DNA of 64,000 nt from Pterobdella sp. o SKG-2022. Its lineage: Eukaryota > Annelida > Clitellata > Hirudinida > Piscicolidae. The stretch is taken from positions 27,721,705 to 27,785,704 of the forward strand of contig OZ038320.1 in NCBI GenBank assembly GCA_964035795.1, written 5' to 3'. The notes beneath the pieces are model-generated. The model worked only from the letters and a program-made list of their open reading frames with translations, searched no databases and had not been told where the DNA came from. The translations under genes were made by a program, and so were the position numbers. Shown piece after piece: positions 1-24,800 of the stretch (positions within the stretch are counted from its first letter, which is position 1; each line of letters opens with the position of its first letter).

Positions 1-182
1 GAAAGATTATAGAAATATTGTAGAAAATGTCAATATAGTGAGATAATTGAAGCATTATGACTTGGTAACATGAACACAAATTTTCACATTTGATAAAATA
101 GCTTTACGTTATATTACGGAAAACCATGGCTACTTACAAAATCATTCAAACAAAAATAGAACACTTAAAGCAAAGATTGAAC

Positions 183-12180
<11,998 letters not shown>

Positions 12181-12309
12181 TATCGACACATTGTATTCAA
12201 CAAAGAACTGCTTAACATGGGTTCATTAATGAAAGGTATATTTAGTCACTAAAACGAATAATTCTTTTTAATTTTAACTTTACAGAAATAACATTGTACA
12301 TAGGATTTT
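12181..12309 (-). promoter_or_regulatory. TANGO6/M3 intercistronic spacer, candidate trans-splice site
   Basis: Only 129 bases separate the TANGO6 stop from the M3 start codon, both genes reading on the minus strand. The minus strand carries an AATAAA overlapping the TANGO6 stop (12309-12314) and a 3'-splice-site-like TATTCGTTTTAG about 65 bases upstream of the M3 ATG. No room for an ordinary promoter is apparent. Interpretation as an operon spacer is inference. Confidence 0.4.
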
Positions 12310-15300
12310 TTATTTATAAAGTCTATCCCCATCAGACCAGTGAACACTTTTAATGAAGAAAATATTTTTTCTATCATTATTTTGATTATTAGAAACTATT
12401 TCTTTAATTGTTTCGGAACGTTCCAAAACTCCGATTTTTTTTCTTTGTAATTTAATTTCTTGTAAAGTTATCTGCTCTAATTCTTTTTTCTTTGTTGCTT
12501 GTTGTTTTTTAAGCTTTATTTCAAGATTTTTTAACATCTTCTTGCTTCCTTCTAACGTGTCTTCATAAGACGCCTTATCATCTTCTACTTTGTCCCCCAC
12601 ATTTTGCGAACTTTTCGATAGACTTTGCTTACTCGAGCTTTTAGCCAAAAACTTAGCTATAAAACTATCAGATATATCCGAATGACCTTTCATTTTAGTT
12701 TTTTTTGACTTATAACTCAAAGATTTTGAAGAACTGTTATTTGTTTTTTCTTCAAAATCTTCTATTTCTCCTCTTGTTACTAAAACTTCTACAGAATCTC
12801 TACAATCTCTTTTATAACTCGATTGACTCTCTTCATAAAACCCACTCGACATGTTCTTTTCAAATTTAGTTTTGTTTTTCATTTCTTGACTCATTTGTTT
12901 TTTAAGATATTTTCTTATTGTTTTTCTATTTTTTGATTCTAGATCCTTGATAGACATATCTGATAAGTCTTGTTGATTATTTTTTCCCACATAAGAATTT
13001 CGAGAGATGCTACTGGAATTTGTTTCTTCAGCATCTTCTATTTCTCCTTTGGTTACTAAAACTTCTACGGAACCTTTACAATCCATTTTATAATTCAATT
13101 GACTTTCATCATCAAAACCACTTAACACGTTCTTTTCAAATTTAGTTTTGTTCTTCATCTCTTGACTTACTTGTTTAGTGAAATTTTTTCTTATTCGGAT
13201 GTTTTCTAATTCTGAATTCTTGACAGACATATCAGATACGTGTTGTGGATTATTTTTCTTCATATGAGGATTTTGAGCATCTTCTTCCTCAACATTTTTT
13301 GCAGTATTAGTCATCAAAATTGCTTGTTGACTCGTCAATTGCTTCAATGCCTGCACACATTGTTTTCGAATGGCAGGTAACGGATAGCTGGTGGCCAAGC
13401 GTTTCAAATTAGGAAGCATCAGAAAGGCTTGTTCCCATTGTGAATTTTTTATCTGTTTCCAAAGTTTTAAAACCAATATTAAAAACAAAATTAAAAAAAT
13501 GAAACATAATTCTCCAAATTAATTCAATAAATTATGATTAAAAATAATTTGAAGATTTTAAAACCCTGTGAGCTTTATCTATCAGTGTGTTGACGACAGT
13601 AGCAGCAAAATTGAGTAAGTTTTCGTGTAAAGAGCATCTTATTGAGTTTTCTAGCAATAAAATGTTCATTTCCATTACCGCCTGTTGCAAAAAATCGCTA
13701 GTAAATACTAGTGACATTTGATTGAACTAAATAAAAAATCTTTTTGAATGAACTAATTTTACGTCGAACGCTATTTATCAAAGATATAAAAAACATTCCT
13801 TTTGTTGACCTAATAACACACAACTGTTAGAGACCCAACAATCGAATAAAACTACCTGACCTTGCAGAAAATTATGAGACGGTCGAAATTTGCTTGGGTA
13901 ACTTCGTGGCACTGATTAATAAGAGCGTCAAGAAGGGTTAGTAAAGAGATGTTGTCAGCCCATTCAGTTGACCCTATCTTTAATTCCTTCACCGCTACTG
14001 TTCTGATCAATCTAATGTTTCAATGTTGTGTTTAGTAGTGGAGGAGTTATGAAGGTTTTTAATAATATTGAAGATTTAGTGCTAATACGAAAATTGAAAT
14101 TTTGATGTTTTCTGTATGATGTATAAGTAAGAAATAAAAATTCAACGATAAAATTAATATTTCAAATGCTTAACATTCATAGACTCAACATACTTGCTCT
14201 CCGTTAGCTCATCACTCACTACTTTTGTCAATGCCTGAATAATAATAATAATAATAGGCCTATTTATTCAGTTCATTTTATTTTTGGCTTGAAATGCATC
14301 TGAATATTGAGATATGTGAAAAACTCCATGGAATACAAGCACATAAGAGTTTAGTTAAACATGAGAATTCAACTCAAAAAACTTTTAAACCGCTAACTTT
14401 GGTCTCACTCAACTTGGTCAAAAAATATATCAAATAATCATAAAACATAGCAATACCTACTGATAGTAATAATAGCAATAACGCAGCTTATAAAGCGAAA
14501 ATTCCGCATAATTCTTTAACGCTTATAACCCACCAAGAGACAATCCATAAAAATTTTGACAATGATGTGCTTGTTGCTCAGCTTGGACAACAACTCCACC
14601 ACTGAACTACACTTTTTAAGGATGACTGGTAGGCTGTTTTCTCTGGGAGGGGGTTTTGTAGGATATATGTCTACATCTGGTTGTCCCAATATAAGCTTGC
14701 GTTTTTGAAACGGGTCATAAATTATCAACTTCCTTTTTATACATGAAAAAAATATAAATAAAAGGAAACCGAATAAGAAGCATATATGAAATTTATAATG
14801 TTTAGAATTTGATTTTTTCTCTATCGGTATGTATAAAATAAAGTTTCTATTATAAATAAATTAACCTAAATTCTCAAATAATACTGAACTGAACATATGA
14901 TGAACAACTAAACTTAAATAGGTTAAAATATCCTATATCTCATTCCAAAACTTTTTATGGTTAATAAAAAACACAGAAGATTATACTTCAAAATAGCTTT
15001 TTCAGGTTTTCCCTTCACCACAATCAAGCCACCAATGGGAGATACCCTGAAGGATAAAGAAGAATCTACCTTCATGAACTCGCTCACTTCTGTCCATTTA
15101 TAAGTGGTTTCAATTTTTTTATAATTGTATTTGGTTTGTAATTGATCTTAACATTTTTAAATGGTTGTGGCTTTTAGAGCCTGTATTAGTAAATTTTGTA
15201 TCCCACATAATTGATAATGTAAGCTTGAATTAGAAAACGTATCAAGTATTCAAAATAAAAATTTTTTTCCACTTGTATGGTTATTATAAGCTCTACAAAC

Positions 15301-18300
15301 CACTTTAACTTCTTAGCTTTTTATACTTATATATTTAAAGAGAAGAATCGTAAAGGGATAAATTTTGTTCACGTAGTTCATAAAACCTCACTTTGCGTCG
15401 AATCTTTATCTGGATCCTACAATTTAAAAACAATTTTTTCTTCAAATACCCAAAATTTTAAAAATTAAACTTGTCATGAAGGAAGTCTATACTAAAATAT
15501 TGGTTTGAAAATGACCAATAATTAGCTCAAAAATAACTAGTATCAGCCAAAATAACTAATTATCGGTTTAAAAATAACTATTATTGTTTCAGAACATACA
15601 TCAAGTACGTTTAGATGCTTGAATCCAATAATCCTTTTGACAAGGGCTACTGCCTCTTTTGTGTCCATGTCATTCATTATTCTGTATATGAGTTCTTCCA
15701 CTGAAGGCCTGTTATCAATATATGGTTTTAATGATAGAATAATGTTTTTGAGCCAGTCAGCTAGTTATTGGTTAGAACTAATGGCTTTTACACAAATGAA
15801 AAATGTTCTTTTTTTTTTGTGATTTTTCGGAGACACCGTATGTTCTTAGTAAATTTGAATTTCTTAAAACATACATCTTGATTTATGAGGACTTTTTTGA
15901 AAAAGCATGTAAACAATTTTCATTCAACTAAAATTTTCAAGTTCAACCCTATCATAAATCATTAGTCTAAGGAGTTATGATGAGGTTGTACTTATTGAAA
16001 ATTGTTTACATGTTTTTTAAAAAAATTCTTCATAAATCAAGATGTATGTTTCAAGAAATTCAAATTTGCTTTGGGAGTATCATTTCTCTTCAAACTGGTT
16101 TGAAGAGTTTTTTGGAAATTTTACAATGATATCGTGTTATAAAAATGAGTTTTAACGCCGAGAAACTTATTAACTTAATTAAAGTTTTGAAACTGAATGG
16201 GTAACCTTAAAAAAGAATTGGTATCTTTAAGATGCAAAGAAATGGTGTACAAAATATGGACGTGGGGTAGGAGACAGGTTGACAGTTTAGAATTGGTGAA
16301 ATGGAAGATTACCAAAAGCTGTGAGAAATAAGAATTCGTTCAAAATCAACAAAAATAATTTGCATGAGCAACAACTGAATTTTAGAAAATTATTATAGGT
16401 TTTATTATAATTTTAGCCATAGATTAAAATTAATAAACTCTATTCACAGAGTGTACAGATTCTTCATACTTCGTAGAGCAACTCAAGGCAAATTGTCAAG
16501 CTCTGCTCATCCACCACTTCCATTTCATAATTTTCTGGGAAATTCAAAAGATGCTGCTTTTATGAACAAATAAATTATGTAAATAAACTTGAAATTCAAA
16601 AGTGGATAAAAAATTAATACAAAGATGTTTTACGGTGGTTGTTCCAACTGCTGATAAAATCTCGATAGATTTAAAAATTTAGAAAGTAAATTAACCATTT
16701 ATATAAAATAAAGTTTTTGATCATTACTTTGCCAATCCGAACTCCTAACAATTCCAGGAAAGGCGATGAGGTGAAGGGGAGAAGCGAGGACTGATAAGAC
16801 CTTCTCAACAAAGATTTTAGGATACTCTTCGAAAATGAAAGACATAATACGTACAAGGATGGGGACCAGTGTAGGACAACCCATTAACGTCTCATCATTG
16901 TCATCTGTTGCAGGAAGTTTAAGTTATCAATGGGGTTATATCGTGTGAGTCTATCGTTTCTATAGTAAGCATGATCTCTAGCCTGATTTTATTCTAAAAT
17001 ATATGCTAGCATATTTTATGAATTAGTTTATAAATAAATTATATATCATATCAAACTTAAAGAGTTCATAATAGATCTCAAGGAACCTGGATTGTAAAGG
17101 AGCTTGAGAATAATAATGATTTGTGTGCATATCTTTGTGAAGAAATCGCTTTTTTCCATACAAGTAAAAGGCAAATGAGTGATGGTGTGGCAAACATAGT
17201 CACATTGTTGCCAATCTATAGAGAAAGCTTTGTTGCTGGTTGACTGTGTCGTTGCTGAATAAGTTCAGAATTCAATTATAAATCCAGAAAGATTATTTCT
17301 TTTATAAAAAAATACTTGAAAGCAGGTGCACTAATTTTTTCTAAAACCAATTATAACTACCATTTTGAGGACTTTTATTAAAAACTAAAATGTAGTCTTC
17401 TAGTCCATTTTCCTTGAGAAGACACTTGCAAATGGTGTTCGAGCACGCCTCAGACAACCAATCAGGCACGTGCGTTTTCGGATTACATGTCTGTATGTTT
17501 GTCATGTGATCTTTATTAAAAGGTTGATTTAATTTAGTTGCTTTTTGAAACTGATTTCAGTTATTTAATTATCGGATGCATAATTCAGTAAAAATTTAGA
17601 CTATGTTAATTATATTGGGTCATCATTATTTCGAGTTTGAAATGACTTGGCAGTCCTTATTTTGTCATACTTGTAAATTTGTACTATAAACGTATATTAT
17701 AATTTCAAAAGATAATGCATAAACAATCACAAACGATCTCGGAGCATTTGAGGAGGTGCAAGAGTTGCCTGAAAATGAACTTTGGGTCCATAATGTGAAT
17801 GAGGTTCATTAGGTTGTCTGCAAACGGTTCACCTTCGTTATTCTTTTCTAAGTTTTGTTTTCTAAATGCTGGGTTGTAAACGATTTCAAAGAGGCCTGCA
17901 AATAACGCGTTGAAGTGAGCCACGTTGATGTAATCTCGAAAGATACTCGATAGAGTCAATGAATGGAAATCTATCATTAAGCATAGGGAGTTTAAAAATA
18001 TTTTTATGTTACAATGTTTTTCTTTCGAAATCTCTTTTAATATTGGATACTGCTCTTCGTCTCCTACTCCCTCCGATAAATGCATCAAAATCCCAAAAAC
18101 GACAACAAAATCGATGCAGTTGAAAATAGATTTTTTATCGATATCACTCAGTTGATCAGGCGGAGGTTTTCCATGAGCTGTACTTTTTGATCTCACTTTG
18201 TAATAGCGCATTTCTTTAGTGAGAGCCAGCGAGTACTGTTCCAAAAGATACAAATTCCATTCGACAAATATGGCAACGAGTTTTTGGTCTGGGATGTTGG

Positions 18301-18612
18301 GCAGCTGTTGGGTGTTTGATAGAAGAAGCGGTTTGGTTTCTTTCATCAATTCAAACAAGGCACTGTACTGCGGTTTTTTAACAATGGTGACAAACACATC
18401 ATAAATGTTTCTTCCCAGAGCTTCCGATAAGGATACGCCATCATTTTCTTCTATATAAGAAAATCATTAGTATCATTCCATCAAAAAGTATCTAAATGAA
18501 CATTTTTTCAACATGGATTTGACATGAATTAATATTAAAGCAAATAACTACCCTCAGCGGCTGATAATTTTTTTGTCAAAACTATAAAGTCTGAAGTTTT
18601 AAGTTTTTCCAT
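12310..18612 (-). CDS. TANGO6: TANGO6 (transport and Golgi organization 6) homologue with unusual C-terminus
   Basis: HEAT-repeat-type protein linked in other animals to ER-Golgi transport. Exons (approximate unless phase-checked): 18612-18553, 18451-17740, 17230-17070, 16905-16735, 16560-16480, 15775-15602, 15105-14990, 14725-14530, 14235-14165, 14010-13868, 13690-13565, 13452-12310. Diagnostic pieces, compared from memory with vertebrate TANGO6: WQQCDYVCHTITHLPFTC followed by a KICTQIIIILKLLYNPG block, YEMEVVDEQSL, MDTKEAVALVKRIIGF, SFRVSPIGGLIVV, VVELLSKLSNKHIIVKIF, DNISLLTLLDAL, and WEQAFLMLPNLKRLATSYP. The last exon codes 380 residues: about 45 HEAT-like, then a Lys/Glu/Ser-rich tail with two ~91-residue direct repeats (13254-12982 and 12981-12709). 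It stops at 12310 with AATAAA at once, and the RTP1_C1/C2 domains expected downstream were not seen before the M3 gene begins. The ATG at 18612 follows an in-frame AT-rich leader. Confidence 0.8.
15851..16067. mobile_element. Foldback/MITE-like element with ~72 bp inverted arms
   Basis: The left arm starts AAATTTGAATTTCTT at 15851 and the right arm ends AAGAAATTCAAATTT at 16067. The arms pair over about 72 bases with roughly six mismatches, around a ~70-base centre. No coding capacity and no clear target duplication. It lies in a TANGO6 intron. A related sequence is at 882-1005. Confidence 0.65.
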
Positions 18613-18876
18613 TTTTATTCTTTATTTTCAATGTTTGTTTTTATTATTATCAAAACTTCGAAGCGCTAAACGGGAAACAACCTAAAAACCAGTCGAAGAT
18701 CGGTATTAAGTAGATTTGGCTAATTTAAAATATAGCTTTTAGTGTTGTTCTTTGAAAATTTAATGATTTAAAAATGTTATTATCAAGATTAAATAATCAA
18801 AAGACATTATAAACTTTATTTACAAAATAAATTTAAAAACGAAAAACATTTTAAACCAAAATTTTAAATTTTAATT
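18613..18876 (-). promoter_or_regulatory. AARS2/TANGO6 intercistronic spacer with polyA signal and acceptor-like sites
   Basis: 264 bases between the AARS2 stop (18877) and the TANGO6 ATG (18612), same strand. On the minus strand AATAAA (18815-18820) lies about 57 bases past the AARS2 stop, followed by GTTTCCCGTTTAG at about 18660-18672, which resembles a 3' splice acceptor ahead of the TANGO6 ATG. Consistent with polyadenylation coupled to trans-splicing; a compact promoter is the alternative. Confidence 0.4.
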
Positions 18877-21800
18877 TTAACAATTAGAATATTTTTTTAA
18901 TCGACTAAGAACAAAAGACTCAGCTGATTTTAATACATTCTCTATTTTATGGGCATCATTATCGCTGGAAGCAATAGTGAAGAGACATATGTTAGTGTGG
19001 TGGGATAACTTTCCTTGGGGCACGGAGTACTGTCCGTTATGACTGGAACAAATATTTTCAATCCATTGCAGGCTACTGAAAGCCTTGTATTTCTGCATGT
19101 ACATGAATGTTTGAAAAACGTTATTGTGATGATGAATTTAATGAAAGTATTGATGCAAATTTGATTGAACAGAAGAAACATACAAAGAAGTGGAAAAAAT
19201 TAAGAGTGATATTTATTTTGTAATTTAATAAAGAAAACTTGAGCTTCTTTCTAGCTTCCTCATAAGCAATCGCAAAAACTTAACTAAATCCTATAAAACT
19301 CAACACACTTCCGTTGCCATACAAATAATAAAACAGCCAAATTTTGAAATAAATGATAAAAAACAACATTAGAAATAAAAATCGATCAAAAACAATGGAA
19401 AACCTGGGGGACATAACATAGACCCAAAAGGTTGGGATTAGCGTGGTCAGCGATGATGAAGATAGGTTTGTTATAGTTCAGCTCTACCAAACACCTCACC
19501 ATCTGAGTGGTGAATAGTGTTAGTAAAAATGTAGCTTTAAAAATAGAGGAATCATAATAGAATATTGAAATATAGTAGTGAAAGTATAAATAAAAAAGAA
19601 ATAGCAAAAAAAAACAAACACCATTAAACATATAAAACAACATAAGCACCAATGACACAGAAATTTAAACCCTTAATCACAAACAAAAAACGACATCAAC
19701 AAAAACAACAACAAAATTAAACATCACCGACATACATACAGATCTGAGCTTGGAGATTCTCATGCTAAAGACACAAAAGTCCTCCTTAGTGTTCTCATGC
19801 ACTGCCAATGACACATCCTGCCATGGCAAATATCAGTCATTTCAGTTAGTAATTGCTTGAGATCAGTGGTTCCTTCTCGTGAATGATCAAACAATTTTTA
19901 TTTTTTTAGATTTCTATTTCTTAAACACTAGCTCAAAAATTTAGCAGAATAATAATAATAATAAAATAATATAAAAAAAATAATAAGGATGCGCATTTAT
20001 ACCTAGCCAAAGCAAGAAGCTAAGGGCAATTTGATACAACAAAGACACACAAAAACACCACCTTGAACAACTCAAACAGTGTTAGTCGGTTCTTGGATTG
20101 GCTGTGTGCGAATGTCAATACCTTCATTTCTTCCAGAATAGCCTCCCTTTCCACCTTCCCTAGCAGCATGTTACTCACCAGTAGCTGATCGTGGTGGTGT
20201 GATGATGATAATCTATTTTATTCTCCAGCAATGGTAATCATCTATCATATTAATTTATATTGTTTTTCAGCGACTACAGTGATATTTTGTGTGAAGAGGT
20301 ATAATGAATATAATGATATCTGAAGTCGATTATAATACATTAACTATTATGATACGTTTTCTATTAATTGGTCGATGGTAAATTAAACGTCATAGTGATA
20401 ACGAGTCATAAAATTAAAAACCTTATCAATCTCCTTAAGTTTCAGCAAGTTCTCCTGTTGGTTTTGCGACTTTTTGACCTCAGATATCATCCTGTTGATC
20501 TTCTCAGCGTTTTTCACCGCCTGTAATTGACAACATAGCTACAACCACTGTTCACCTAACCTCACTCACACACCACCCACCCAGTCACCCTCACCCTATC
20601 ACCCACCCAGCTTTGCATGAAACCCACCTTACTAGCCCTCTTCCCCGTCACAGCAGTCAGGCGTTTGACTCCCTGTATAGAACCCTCAAAGTTGGTCACC
20701 ACCACCTTGCCTAGCTGTCCTGTCTTCTCCACGTGCCTGAGTGGTTTCAAGTGATGGATAATGATGATAACGATGATAATGGTGACAATAAAAATTTCTT
20801 ATTAAATTATCGAAAAATCTTAAAAAAACAAGCAATAAATTGAACTTATAAAGCACCAATAGGGCAGCTGAAAAGTTACCTTATCAATTAACAACATGAT
20901 CACAATAATAATAATAATAATAACAGCTCACAACATTTTTTGAATTATTAATGTTCCAATTAGATTATACTGCTGTACATGTCACAGTAACTGGGGTTGA
21001 CAGCAGTCTGCCTAGATTGTTGATACTAAAATAGAGTGATGTATCAACAAAGACCATTTTATTTGGGACAAATTTTTATAGACTGCCAGCCCGAGCTAAC
21101 GTCCAACTTGAAATTATCGAACTAAAGATTCACTGTTCCCACGCTTGGGCAGTTTGCCTCGCCGTTGTCAACGAAAAAAAAAGATCATCGGCCAAGCCAA
21201 TGACAGCGATACCAGAAAATCAGTTTTTCGATACCTGCTACCGAAGTCCTCTGTTATCTATGTTATAACAGAAAAGCAGTTTCATTTTAGAGACGCTATC
21301 TTTAGTGCAGTTTAACGTGCATGCCCACATCCACAATAATAATAATAACAGTAAAGTAATAAAAGGAAACTCATATCAACATCAAAACCAGAAAGATAAT
21401 ACTATATTCATGAAATGAAAAAAATAAGTTTAAAATAAATCGATAATCACATACGTGCCCCCACACAGCTCGACAGACTGACTGCTGGGGTCAAGCACGT
21501 GACCAGGCTCCACCCCTATCGAAACCACTGTCACCTTCGATGGGTAAACCTATAGTGTGGGTATTTTTTTATCTTTTTATTATTGTTATTATTAATATTA
21601 TTATTTTCCTTAGTGCTATTATTGAAATTAATTTTCCTAAAAAATCATGATTTTCATAAATAAACAAGTGTTTTATTTGATCATCATCAGCACCACCATC
21701 ATTACCATCATAACACTTCTTCTCCTCATCATCATCATCATTGTTATCACCACCATCACAATCATAAACCTACAGCATCAAGGCGAGAGATATGCTTGCA

Positions 21801-24800
21801 AGAGTGCACCTCACTGAAGAGTCTAGTACTACGATGCACCTCAACATCCGACAGTACCACATCATCCAGTAGTTTTGCCACTGCTTTCAAGTCTTCCAAC
21901 GTCACGTTAGACTGCGGGAAGTTATGTGTTTGTTGCTTTTTGGTTGTTTTAAAAAATTAATTCTGCTTATTGATGGTATCAAAAATCTACAGCCATCTAA
22001 ACCTTGAATGAGGTGAACTCAAAGGTAAGGTGGTCTGGCTTGACAGATGATCCTTGCTGCACCACGCCTCCCAACACCTCATTCAGACTGTTTTGTATCA
22101 AGTGGGTTGCAGTGTGGTTTCGTGTGGTAGCAGCTCTTAGGTTCTGTTTTGTGTGTAGTTTTGTGATAGCGTCAACACCCTCTTTTCTTCGATAATAACG
22201 GTAATAATAACAGCCAAAAAAAATCTCTTAAATCAACGTAAAATTTTTCAAAAAAATAGTTGTTGAAAATACATTAGATGACTTTCAACTACTGTTAACT
22301 GAATGATGATGAAGATGCTTTGAGATCTTACAACACAATGCAACTATACGGACATAAACACCAAAAACCTTTATAACTAAATACTAACTTGATCAATCGA
22401 TAGCCCCAACTTATCACCAACACATATATCGGATGTAACATCGTCAATGTAGTGACAAACGTAGCCCTTCATAGCGGCTGTGTGGTGTACCCTGCATATT
22501 GGGGTCTGATGGAGGGAGAGAAGGGAGGGAAGCGTATCAATTGATTTGAAACTGAATTAGTATTAATTATTCAATGACGTTTGGAAAGCGACTGAAAAAA
22601 CGCAAAATCGAATCGGAACCTAAATTTAAACATTAAATATCTTTAAAAAAATTACATTAAACCAGAAGTAAATCCTAATAATAATAATAATTATTATTAT
22701 TTTCGTATCAACAATATAAACTACACTGAACAAAAAGTTAATTCTCACCCGGTCTTCAACAGTAGTACCCCCACTATAGAACACGCCCTCATCACTCTTC
22801 TGACCTCCAGCTTCAGCATAGAAGTTGCTCTTGTCAGTGATGATTATGTCTCCGTTGTGTGTAGTGGTCTTGTTCACGAATTGGTTGGTTTGTAGGCTCT
22901 TGATCGCTACTACTGTTGCTTCTATGTCGGGGCATACTGTCGATGTTGTGGTTGTGTTCGAAACAAAAATCAGTCGATCTATCGGTCTAGTAGATAATCA
23001 TTTCAACTAAAAATTTAATAACACTACGAGGAAAATTTCAATGTGAGCAATAACCAATACTGAAAAAAAATTGAAGTTTTAACAACATGAGGATTTATCA
23101 ATAAAAAAGACTTACCACCACCATCTCTATTGTACTTGTAAGAGTCATCAGTTATGTCAATGTGGTCATTCTTCAAATTTTTTATGTCTTGTTGGCTCAG
23201 TGGTGCCATGTGCGATGTTGAAAATGGGCCATTCACCGAGGTCTTTCCAGGCTTTTCAGCGTTTAATGTTTTGAGATGTTAATGGGCTAAAAAATATGAG
23301 AGTAATACTAATAAAAATAATAATAACAACAAATAAAAATACTGAAGCGTAGAAAAATTGATAAAATATAAAAAATATAATAAAAATGATTATAATAAAT
23401 TTGACACTAACAAAAACAATCAACATTACCATGACCCCCGATATAACTCTAAACCCATACATAAGTACATACCATGCAAATCTCATGGTAACCCTGCAGA
23501 TCCAGTTGAACTGCAAACTCCTTAGCTAGTATTTCTATCATGTCTAATGGAACAGCCTTACCAAACTTTCCTTCTTGTATTGATAAGATTTGCTCTCCTG
23601 TGTGAGGATGATGTGTTGGATTGATGGGCGTTGTAAATGGATGCCGTGATTTTAAATGCGTTTTATTCCTGCTGTATTCTGCGTATTCAGGTTTTCTGTA
23701 TTACAAAAAAATATTTTCCCCTATTTAAATAAAAATAATAAAAATATTATTATATTGGAAAATCCTTAATTTTTGAATTATTGAAAATTACTATGTATTT
23801 TGACGTCTAGGATTATAGAAGCATCAACAAGATAATAATAATATTAAAAATAAAAACAATATTTATTCATATTGCGCCAAAGAAAGCAACTAAAGCACTC
23901 AAAAGACCATCTCCTTAAGCAAACTCACCAGTGAGTAATGGTCCTTGATAGGTCTTCATGGCTTTTTTCATTACTTTCCTGCCTACTTTCACACTTTCGT
24001 TATATCTCTCTTCTGTTTCATTCATCACGTCGCGTAACTATGGTGTTTGTTGCACTATTTATTCTCTTCATTGCCTGCATTATCCTTATCACCATTGATA
24101 TCAACATCACCAACCTCAAAAACCCACTCCATTCACCAACCCTTTACAATCACATCCAAAATATGTAATTAACCACCATCAATTACACACTATAACCACT
24201 CACCAACTATCACACACACCTCCTTAGCTCCAACAACAAACCACCACCCTCACCAACCAGGTGTACATTTGAAGCAATCTCAGGGTAGGCATCAGCCAGA
24301 GAATCTTCTAGCAAGGGCACCAAACTAGCCATGAATCCTTTGGGGGCATCAAGCACACTGCTTAGTTGGTGCTGACCTCGATACATCACTTGTCGCAGCT
24401 TTCCTCTGCGTTGGTTGGTTGTTGTATTATGATAAAAAAGATTTTGAGGCTGATGGTTAGCTTAACAATAAGGTTGGAAATGTTGATCATTATCATTATT
24501 ATCACCTCCACTATCATTAATTATTTATATAACCATGTACATAACTCAACCACCTGTCACTCCTGAGAATGGTTTACATTATTTTAATTAATTATAACTC
24601 ATCATAAACATCAATCCCCGCCGCCAGCATCCCTATTCAATTATTTTGCAGTTATAACAAATTATAACTGCATGAATTATTTTAACAAGCTCTACCAACG
24701 CTGAATTTCTCCTTCCAGGAATCAGACCATCACAAATGCACACAGTGGCCATGCGAGCATGATCTGCTATGATCCTGTATGCTATGTCTCTCTTGTCCTT

